Shown here in pieces: positions 10,968 through 21,500 of a stretch of DNA of 64,000 bases (position 1 is the first letter of the stretch; every line of letters begins with the position of its first letter). Position numbers and translations under genes: made by a program. Origin of the DNA: Bilabrum cf. latius. Its lineage: Eukaryota > Bigyra: Bicosoecida > Bigyra > Bicosoecida. Where the stretch lies: the NCBI GenBank assembly GCA_965178125.1, contig OZ237736.1:1426001-1490000 (forward strand). The letters are read 5' to 3'. The notes beneath the pieces were generated by a model. The model did not search any database. It was not told the DNA's origin and worked only from the letters and a program-made list of their open reading frames with translations.

Positions 10968-13900
10968 ATGCTGCTCCACGCAGCGTTATCTGCGAGCCTC
11001 GCAATGACAGCTACTGCATTCTATGCACAATACGAACCACCCCCGATCCATGGGATGGTAAGGATGGACACCTGGGAGCCATCCACGCGAAATGCGCCGC
11101 GTGAGTTCTGAGATTCTACATGCTCCTTGATCTCGCATTGAAGCAACCTAGTCGCATAGATAAGTTGAATACCAGATAAGTATCGACAGTGCTGCCGATT
11201 CTTTGCATATGGTTGGAAGATCTTGCCCTACATTTCATGGTTGGCCGTCTCCCATGATTCTGCACCTTGCACGCGCCTGTGCTTCTACCGCAGCAATGCC
11301 GTATCGATTGGAAAGCTGGGCATAGCACAATGGCTTTGTTTATATGTCAACTAATCGTGATACTGACAACACCTGGTGGAACTTCGGTGTTTGGCGCCTG
11401 GAGCAGGACAGCGTCGGGGAGCGTTGGTGAGTGGGTGTTTCTGGTCCTGTTCGATCGCTAGTTCCACACGGGAAGGGTTTTTCGGCATGAAATCAGTTTC
11501 GCTACATGCACTCTCATTCACTTGTCGATACTGTTGCTGATTGATCTTCTCTTATCTTCTTTCGGCACTGTACTTCCGCCTGACGCAGGCGCCATGTTGC
11601 CCGGCGCGCCGGTCGGTCGAGCGACAAGCTGGTCTCTTGCGAAGAGCACGGGCTGTATTCTATTAACTCTCAGGTCCTATACCGTCTGAACATGACTGGG
11701 TTCGAGCAACCAGCGAATTACACGCGCGAGGGGGCGGGCGAGCTCCCAGCGGAAGAAGCGCAGAGACGAGCAAGTTGGATCGAGATCCCGACGCCCGGCT
11801 TCAAGCTGTCAGGTGCTGGCAGGTACTACGACCCCGTGCAAGGCCGTATGCTTGCAGCATACGACGAAGTGTACGAGTCAGACAGCTGGGTGGACGCGCA
11901 CGGGCTCGCGCAGCTGAACATGAGCACGATGGAGTGGACGCTGCTGCCTAGGACGGGCCTCACCGACTCTGACATCCGTACAATCGCTGCCCTGAGCGAT
12001 GGGACCATTGCCGTGGGTCAGTCCGTCTTCCAGCTTCCATGCCCCGCCTCCGGCACAACCAACGGCGCCCTGTTCAGGCTCTCGCCGGGGGGCGACAGCT
12101 GGGAGGACATCTCGAGAGACAGGTATTGCAACTCGCGCTGCTTTGCTCAGGGTGAAGAGACGCAGTGCAGCCAGCTCGACCGCTACTATGGCAACGTCGC
12201 GGTGCGCGCTCCCGACCGCGACAGGCTGTACCTGGAGAGCAATGAGCTCTTCAGCTGGAGCGAGGCCGAGGACGACTGGGTCTCGGAAACAGGAGACTCC
12301 ATCCCGTACGGGTCAAGTTCGTACGTGGGAGACTCGTTCTTCATGGTCATCGGGGGCAGGATGCTCCGGCAGGACAGCGCATCGCTGACGGTGTACTCCC
12401 ATGCGAGCAACTACAGCGCCTTCCAGAACCCGGGGGCCTCCTCGTGGTACCGCTGCAAGCACCTAGACAACATCTTCACGCCGGATGGGGGCAGGACCTT
12501 TTACGCCGAAGTGAGGACGGGGTACGCCGACGGAGATGTGGAGGGGCTGTGCGACTGGGGCCAGAGGAGGGTCTGGAGGGGCATCCACCGGCTCGTGATC
12601 GACCCATGCCGCGCAGAGCGCACTAACGATTTGTCCGTTGAGTTCGGGACGTACCTCGGCTCGTCCGAAACAGAAGACGCCAACGTGGCAGGCGTGCAGG
12701 TGGTGCCGGCCACCGCCGACTCTGTACCCGCCCAGAGCACTCCAGGGCAGGTGACGGCATCCCCGGAGCAAGACGGGCAGCACGTGCTCGTGGCCGGGAA
12801 CTGGGGCAACATACCCTCCATCGGCCACTCGTCACACTGGCCCCTGGAGGCGAGCGGCTACGGTATCCAGAACGAGACCTCGGCTCGGCTGGTGGGCCCC
12901 GTGGCTCAGGTGGCGCGCATGTCGCCAGAAGGTAGGCTGTACTACGTGTCCAGGTTCGGCAACACCACCATGACAGATTTTGAAGCCAGCACAGCCGGCC
13001 ACGGCGCCCCCGTGGGCGGGTCGGGATCCACATCTCAGGGCACTCCGGCGGAGTGGAGGCGCCTCGTGTACGCTGCCCTGGAGGGGAAAGGCGTCGTAGC
13101 AATCAGCCCGAACGGCACACATGTGGCCTGGCGCACGTGCAGCTACGACAACGAGCACGCGGCCTCGAGCGCCGGCAACGCTGAGCCCTCATCTAGCGCT
13201 TCATCGCAGGCGTGCTGCCCCTCGGGCCTGCCCTGCAGGGTGTCCGTCTCAGAGGACGGGAGACTAGTCTCTGTGCTCTCCGGCAAGCAGGCTCGCGTGT
13301 TCGATGCCGCCTCGGGCGCAGAAATCGCGCGCACGTCGCCCGCTCTCCTCTCTGGACAGTCGTACGTGGAGGACGTGGCGGTGTCTGGCGACGATGAGAA
13401 GCTGTACGTGGCCGGATTCAACAACCGGTTCAACGGGGGCATCCCCGTGCAGATCGCATTCATCTTCGCGTACGACCTGACCGCTGCCGTGCAGGCGCAC
13501 GCGAGCTCTGGCCAGCTGCCCGTGCTGTTGACAGAGCGAGTATGGACGTCTTTCAACTTCCATGAGGACAACGTGACGCTGGACATGGCCGACACCCGCA
13601 TGTACAGGCTCGCCGTGGGTCCCGACGGGCAGCTTTACGCTGCCGGCGAGACGGCTGGGGGCAACACCATCTTCCGGTATGATGGCAAGGCGACGGAGAC
13701 GCAGGCGGTGGAGCGCGGTGTTTTGCTGAGGAGGAGGCTCATTCAGACGGACCAGTGCAACACTCCGTTCCTCATGACTGATGCCCACGTCGCGTACGCA
13801 GCACGGCTGGATCCCTCGACAGGTGAGGTGCAGGCTGCCCAGATGATGATTCCCCGCCTGACTGGGTCCGTCCCCAAGTCCAACACGTACAGAGTGCGCT

Positions 13901-16900
13901 CTCTCGGGGTCGATGACCAGGGTCGGGTCATGTTCGGGGGCCAGGCTAGTTCCCGGATCTGCGGGAGGGGCAGCAAGCGCACCGGCGGAGAGTACATCGG
14001 CAGCTACGATGGCGCCGACGCTGCCTTTGCCGTGTTTGACTCTGCGTTCCGCGACCGCATCTACTGGCACATCCCTGCGGAAGGTGGCAGCAGGACTCGA
14101 GGGTCCGCTGACGCCGTGTCTGGCCTCGGCGGCACGATGGCTGCCGTGGTGCGGGCGAAGCGGGGGCAGTTCGAGACCACCGACACGGGGTACCAGCTGA
14201 CCCCGCTGCGCGCTGAGAACGAGCAGTACGACAGGAACCACGCATACCTGGCTATCTGGCAGGCGCCCACGATCGACTATGCTGTCTGCAATCCTCTGGA
14301 TTTCAGGGAGCCACCGGTCGCCATTACCAAGGCCCGGCTGACGCTCGCCCGCACCGAGGTCGTGGTGAGTCTGGATCAGGACTCCGACCGCGGCAGGGCG
14401 TACGGTCTTCCCCTCGCGCGCTGGTTTGCGTGCGAGGATGTGTTCGACCAGCGCTCTGCCAGGCTGCTCGACGGGCGGCAAGGGGGCTCCTCTCAGGGCA
14501 CAGCAGCCAGCTGCCGATTCTCGACGTCGAGCGAACTGCGAGTGCGGCTCGGTTCAGAGTCGGTCGTCCAGCCCGGGGACTACGTGCAGTTCCGCGGCGG
14601 GCGCATCTTCTCGGCGAGGGCTCGCTCGCTCAGCAGCACGAGCGCCGCTGAGGTGCAGCCTCCCTTCGGCGAGGCCGTGGCTCAGGCGAAGATCAGGTGC
14701 CCGAAGCGCGTCTCGTATTGCGATGACGCCATCCTGGACGGGAGGCAGTCGCTCGCCGGGCTAGGGGGAGACCGCAGCCAGCTTACCTACCGCTGGCAGC
14801 TCGTCTCGCCCGAGGTTCGCACGGCCGGGGATCAGACCGACAGGCTCATCAGTTTCTTGGCGCAGCAGGGCAACGACAAGCCGCTCATCCGCGTTCCCTC
14901 TGACCTCATGCGGCAGGGCACGAAGCACCGCTTCACTCTCGTCGTGGACAACCGGCCCATGTCGGAGCAAGAGGCCAACCCAAATCCCAGCCCTGGGATC
15001 CCAGACATCGCGCTGACGTACCGCGACAGCGACTCGTGCAGCTTCGACAAGGAGAGCACGATTTTCCCTCTGCTTCGAGCGGGCAACCCAGACAAGCAGC
15101 CTCCCAGGAGCGGCCTGGCCTACCGCCTGGCGGTGTAGCCGGAGTTTCCTGGATGTGCCGACCCGCAGGAGCTGTCCTATCGGTGGCACGTGTCTATCCT
15201 TGACAGGCGCCCAGAGCAAGACCGCCACGCCTCTGTGATCGCCGGTGACGCGCGCACCGAGGCGATCGTGTCTGGCGCCCAAAGTCCGTCTGTGTTCTTC
15301 CCTCCCGGCTCCATCTGGGGCAACCGGCTGTACAACGTGACGGCAGTCTCTTGGTTTACGGCCACGCCTGCGAACAGGGACTCCGTCACTGAGCTATTCA
15401 CGCCTACCCTGCGCCGTCTGGTCGCTTTGGTCCGCGGTGGTGCAGCGCAGGGAGGATCATTGGAAGACAGGACCGTCGTGGCTGACGTGGAGACGGTACT
15501 TGACGGGAGCAGGTCCTTCGATCCTGACGAACCCGCAGACCCTCGGGAGCTGCAGTTCGAGTGGAGTTGCAGGGACCACCAGAATGACGACCGTCCGTGC
15601 TCGTTTGCCAGCGGCGCAGAAGACCCCACAGCCGACGCATCGGCGGTCACGCCACGCCTGCGCATCCCTGCCGGCACTCTCCTGGACCGCACGCGGTACG
15701 AGTTCGTGCTGCGTGTGTTCAAGCGCGACTCGCCCTTCGATCGGGAGGCCCGTCTCGCCGAGGACTTCACGCGGCTGACCGTGGGGCAGAGCGCTACGCC
15801 CGTCGTGACGATTGAGGCACCCGCCGCAGTGAACGTGCACACGGCCACAAAGATCAGGGCCAGGGCATTCAGCAACCACCCGCCGATGTCGTATCGGTGG
15901 AACGTGGTGCAGACGAGGGATGGAAGCAGCACCGCCTCCTCCTCCTCGCAGTCTCCCACGGAGCTGGCTTCGCTGCGCGTGGAGCGTCCATTCATTACGA
16001 TTCAGCCGTTCACTCTGCGATCCGAGAACGAGTACGAGGCTCGCATCACGGCCACTGACAGCCGTGCGCAGGGACTCGGTGGGCCTGCCTCTGGGACGGG
16101 CACACTAGAGTTGGTGCCGAATGCCCCTCCCCGCCTCGTGTCTGCGGGGGGGTCGAGCACCGGGCCGTCATTTTCGCCGTCGAGCGGGACCGAGTTCAAC
16201 ACGTCCTTCACGCTGGACTGCGGCGTGTGGGAGGACAATGATGCACCCGTCACCATCACCGTCCTGTTTCGGGATTTCAGGGGCCGGTGGACCCCACTAC
16301 GGACCGGCGTGCCTGCGGGCGAGTCGATCAGCGGCCTGCTTCTTCCGAAGGGCTACTCTGCTGGCAGCTCTCTGCAGGTGGTCTGCAGGGCGGAGGATGC
16401 CCGCGGCGGCCGCGCGGAGCAGCTGGTCACCGTGCAGGTGGACGAGAGCCCCAACGTGGTGGACCTGGTCATGCACGTGTTCAGGTCGGGCGCGCACCTC
16501 GCCAACCTCGAGGTGTTCCCCGCGGCGCTGCGTCGCCTGGAGGAGGCCGAAATCGCGAGGTTCGACTCGTAGCAGAGCGGAACCGTGAGGCGGGCGCAGG
16601 GAACAGAGGGCGAGTAGTCGTCCTTCTCGGAGGGGTTGCGTCTGTTCGGCATGGCCTTCGAGCGGTCCCAGCCCGAGGATCCCGCGTCGATAGAGGCCGC
16701 TGCTGTGGCGGCCGAGTCGGCGCTGGCGGTAGAAGAGGCTGCACCCGGCACTGTGGACCGCGGGCAGCTCCAGAATCTGGTGACGGCGTCGCTAGCCGGC
16801 TTTGCTGCAAGCGGACAGACGGCGCTGGAGGGCACAAGAGCAGCAAATGTGTCGGCATCCCTGCAGAAGGCCCTTATTGACATCGGAGACGTGAGTGGCA

Positions 16901-18276
16901 GCACTGGTGGCGGTCCGTCGCAGGGCGGGTCCCGGAGGGGGTCCTTGGAGGCCTCCTTGTCTCTTCTGCAAGCTGATGCTCTGGGCTGCGGGGAGGAATC
17001 GACGGGCGAGGGTGGCAGCATCCTGCAGAGAGGTTTCGCTGAGGACTTTGATGGCTTCTCTGGGGGATCGGCCGGGTCGCTCACGGCGCAAGGTTCGGGT
17101 GCTGAGCTGCGCGGGTCTTTCGAAGCAGACGAAGAGTCAGTGCGTGCGCTGCTCGGCGGCGTGGACCGCTGCATTGCACTGGCGAGGGGCGGGGCCGAGG
17201 GCCCACTGCGGGGCTCGCACGTCGGGGCAGCGCTGGATGCCGCAAGAGCGAACGAGTCGGGCACGGGGCCTTGGTTCCCTCCTCGGGACCGTGGCACCTT
17301 TCGAACTCTACTTGCAGCGGCGCAGGCAGCCGTGACCGATGCCGACGTGGACGGCCAGCCCGGTGGCCCGTTCGACGTGTCTGACCGCGTCTTCGTGGCT
17401 GTGCTGGGTGATAACGGGGTTGTCGAGCGGCCTGCCGTTCCGCTTAATGTGACTGTGGACATCACAAGGGCCCAATGGCGCGTGGGTGCTATGGCGTCAG
17501 GAGCCATGGGTGCGTGGGAGCCGCAGGACGGGCAGGCGATTGGCCTCTTGCCCGTGCTGTCCATGGGATAGGCTGTCAGCAGCAGGCGGCTGCAAGGACA
17601 GGATGCAGGCGCTATCGCGTGCGATGGCGTGGCGGTGGCCGGTGGGAGTGCGTCCGCAAGCAGCGCGGTGGCTTCCGTCTGCGAGGCGACTGGAGCGACC
17701 GTTGTGTCGGGCGATGGACAGTAGACAGCTGTTCTCGAGGCAGCATCGGCCGCTGAGAGCATTTGGACCGAGGCTGAGCAGGCTGGGTCCGGTGACCCCT
17801 TGCTGCGGGTCACGTGCGAGTGCCACGACAGCGCGCTCGTGTCCTTACAGATGAGCCAGGACCTCACGGCGCTTGCAGCAGCCCCGCCAGTGCCACCGGC
17901 CGCCTCCCCATCTACCAGCCCAGCTCCCGGAGACGGCAGTACCCCGCCGGACGGGAGTGGTGACGATGGTGGGGACGGCAACGACGGTGTCGGTGCGGGG
18001 CTTATCGCAGGCGTCGTCGTTGGTGCCCTGGTGTGCGTGGCAGCTCTGGTGGCTGGCGTGTGGTACTTCAGCAACCAGGGTACCAACGGTGGGTCTGCAC
18101 CCTGTTCCGCTGGTAGTGCTGCTGCCGGTGGAAGTGGAGCGGCAGCATACCAGGTTAAGCCTGAGCAGGGTGGGCATACGAAAGGTCGCTCAGTGGCTCC
18201 CGCCGACAGCAAAGAGGCATCAACCAGGGCAGCTGGGTTTGGAGGCAGCAATCCGATGCAGGCGCAGCAGGTCTGA
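10968..18276 (+). CDS. Large secreted-type beta-propeller/REJ-like single-pass membrane protein
   Basis: Three exons: 10968-11100, 11294-11426 and 11589-18276; phases 1 and 2 match and the total, 6,954 bp, is divisible by three (2,317 aa). Residues 1-20 (MLLHAALSASLAMTATAFYA) look like a signal peptide. The first half is rich in W, Y, G and D with kelch/propeller-like strands (for example LYSINSQVLYRLNM). From about residue 1130 there are repeats with the pattern ILDGRQSL...LTYRWQL and VLDGSRSFDPDEP...LQFEWSC, typical of REJ/PKD-type extracellular modules. A transmembrane helix (GLIAGVVVGALVCVAALVAG, about 2224-2245) precedes a short cytoplasmic tail. Six in-frame TAGs occur (11323, 15136, 16570, 16615, 17569, 17722); the stop is TGA at 18274. 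No polycystin channel domain follows, so it looks like a surface receptor or adhesin rather than a channel. The function is unknown; the REJ label is moderately sure. Confidence 0.82.
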
Positions 18277-18500
18277 GGAGACTCGCGGCTGCCTGCACAC
18301 AGGATTGCCAGTAGAGGTAGATGGCGCGAAGAAGGCATCGTCCTTCCTACGCCGCACGTCTCCTCACACAGGTTGGAAGAAAATTCAAAACAATATGAAC
18401 TTTTCATATATCCGTTCAGCATCAATTCACAGCTTACTAACATTACTCGCAGCGCTGGCTCAATCGATCCCTTTGGATCATGCGCTTCTCGGATCCAGAG
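18277..18500. other. Convergent 3' spacer
   Basis: 224 bp between two convergent stop codons, presumably overlapping 3' UTRs. No further feature is seen. Confidence 0.5.
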
Positions 18501-21500
18501 TCACTTGCCGGACCGCAGCATTCGAGACAGAGCAGCAATCTGCATCTTCCCGCCTTCGATCTGCGCGTCGGCGTTCGCAAGCTTCTTCTTCAGGCCGTCG
18601 ATGGCGCCTTGCTAGGCCCTCAGCCTAAGCTCAGTCCTACGCAGCGTCTCGCTCAGCTGGTCAACTCGCAACCGCTCCGTCCGAGCTGTCTCGTTGGCGC
18701 GGTCCACTTGCAGTTTCGCGTGCTTCTTGACATCCTCGATCACCTGCCTATCTGCTATGATGTGCTCCGGCGTTGCACCTGGGCTGCCCATCCCTGGGCG
18801 AGATACGAGGCTGTCCCAAGTTCGGAAGGGGGTACCCTCGCCGGAGGCAGCCCCGCCGTCTCGCTGGCCTCGCATCGGAGTGGAGACAGCGTCTGCTTTG
18901 GCTGGAGCCTGCCTGCGCTGCAGATCTTCGATCTGACCCTGGGCATTGGCCAGGCTCTCCAGCAAACGATCCACACGAGCCGCAAGCCCGTCTCGCTGCT
19001 GTTCTAAGTCGGCAGCCCTGGCCCTCAGCTGTCCCTCCAGCTCGCGCTTTCCCGCTTCCTGCTCACCGGCCCTCCGCAGAGTGAGCTCAAGCTCCTCCTT
19101 GACCTCAACCAGGTCCTCCTCCAGCCGTGCCACCTCGTGCTATCTCGTCCTCTCGGCATCTTTCAGCTTGCTCTGCAACTCCCTGATCTCACTCGCCTGG
19201 ACCGACTGCATCCCAGCGGCGTTGCTCTCGTGCAGGTGAGCCTCAGAGGCCACCTCCTCCAGTCGGCGCCTCAGCTCTCCGGCCTCTGCCTCAGCCTGCG
19301 TGGCACGACGGTCCAGCTGCCTGCGGTCCTCCTCGAGAGATGAAACCACGGCGTTGAGGCTCTCTTTCTCGTCCCGCAGGTCCCTCGCCTGCTGCTCCGC
19401 GCGGTTTGCTGCATCCTTCAAGCGCGCCAGCTGCTTCTCGGTGGCCTGGGTCTGGTCGCCCTAAAGACGCTCTTTGTCGATGGCCTAGCTTCGCAGAGAC
19501 TCCACCACCCCGCGAGTGGTCTGCAGCTCCTCTTGCAGCTGCACGATCTCGGCTTCAAGCGCTGCTGCCTTCGATTCGCTAGAGTCTAGCTTGGCCTTCA
19601 GCTCGCCCTAGTCCTCGGCGAAGCGCTCCTTGCTCTGCTCCAGCTCTGCCTTCGCTGCCGAGGCCTTGTCTTCCGCCCCCTGAATACGAGCGTCGGCTTT
19701 TTGCTCCATCTCCTCCAAGCGCGCCGCTAGCTACCGCTCTGAGGCAGCAAGCTATTCGTTGGCCTCGTGCAGCTTCGCTGCAAAAGCGTCCACACGCGTC
19801 TACGATTGCTAATTTGTTTCCTTCGACGATTGACGGAACTCCTCAAGCTACTTGCGAGCATCGTCCGCATCTCCCTGGGAAGCCTCTAGAGCTTCTCTAA
19901 GTTCAGAAATGCGCGACTCAAGAGTCGTAGTCTCAGCGCTGCCCTGGTTCGCAGCCTTCACCGCCGCTAGCACCTCATCGCGCCCCGCTTGGACATCACG
20001 CACCTGTTGCTGCAGCTCCCCTATTCTTGTTGTTTGCTCCTTGTTCACCTTTCGTTGGGCCTCGAGCTTGGCTTTCATATCTTTTAAGGCATCTAACGCC
20101 TTACGCAGCTTCTTCGTAAACTTGCCGACTAACTCATCGTGCGACGCCACCTACTACTGCTACTCCAAACCTAGCCCTTTAAGCTCGGCCTGCAGCTTGC
20201 TCTCGCTCGCTTCCCCATCGGCCACAGCCTTCTCATGCGCCGCCTTGGCCGCTGCCAGCTCCTGCTCCACATCGCTCACCCGAGCTCGAGACGCATCCAG
20301 CTCGCGACGCAGCTCATCCGTGCTGCTGCTGCCCTCGGCCACAGCCTTCTCATGCGCCGCCTTGGCCGCTGCCAGCTCGGCCTGCAGCTTGCTCTCGCTC
20401 GCTTCCCCATCGGCCACAGCCTTCTCATGCGCCGCCTTGGCCGCTGCCAGCTCCTGCTCCACATCGCTCACCCGAGCTCGAGACGCATCCAGCTCGCGAC
20501 GCAGCTCATCCGTGCTGCTGCTGCCCTCGGCCACAGCCTTCTCATGTGCCGCCTTGGCCGCTGCCAGCTCCTGCTCCACATCGCCCACCCGAGCCCGAGA
20601 CGCATCCAGCTCGCGACGCAGCTCATCCGTGCTGCTGCTGCCCTCGGCCACAGCCTGCTCATGCGATGCCTTGGCCGCTGCCAGCTCGGCCTGCAGCTTG
20701 CTCTCGCTCGCCTGACCATCGGCCACAGCCTTCTCATGCGCCGCCTTGGCCGCTGCCAGCTCGGCCTGCAGCTTGCTCTCGCTCGCCTGCCCATCGGTCA
20801 CAGCCTTCTCATGCGCCGCCTTGGCCGCTGCCAGCTCCTGCTCCACATCGCCCACCCGAGCCCGAGACGCATCCAGCTCGCGACGCAGCTCATCCGTGCT
20901 GCTGCTGCCCTCGGCCACAGCCTTCTCATGCGCCGCCTTGGCCGCTGCCAGCTCCTGCTCCACATCGCTCACCCGAGCCCGAGACGCATCCAGCTCGCGA
21001 CGCAGCTCATCCGTGCTGCTGCTGCCCTCGGCCACAGCCTGCTCATGCGCCGCCTTGGCCGCTGCCAGCTCGGCCTGCAGCTTGCTCTCGCTCGCCTGAC
21101 CATCGGCCACAGCCTTCTCATGCGCCGCCTTGGCCGCTGCCAGCTCGGCCTGCAGCTTGCTCTCGCTCGCCTGCCCATCGGCCACAGCCTTCTCATGCGC
21201 CGCCTTGGCCGCTGCCAGCTCCTGCTCCACATCGCCCACCCGAGCTCGAGACGCATCCAGCTCGCGACGCAGCTCATCCGTGCTGCTGCTGCCCTCGGCC
21301 ACAGCCTTCTCATGCGCCGCCTTGGCCGCTGCCAGCTCGGCCTGCAGCTTGCTCTCGCTCGCCTGCCCATCGGCCACAGCCTTCTCATGTGCCGCCTTGG
21401 CCGCTGCCAGCTCCTGCTCCACATCGCCCACCCGAGCTCGAGACGCATCCAGCTCGCGACGCAGCTCATCCGTGCTGCTGCTGCCCTCGGCCACAGCCTT

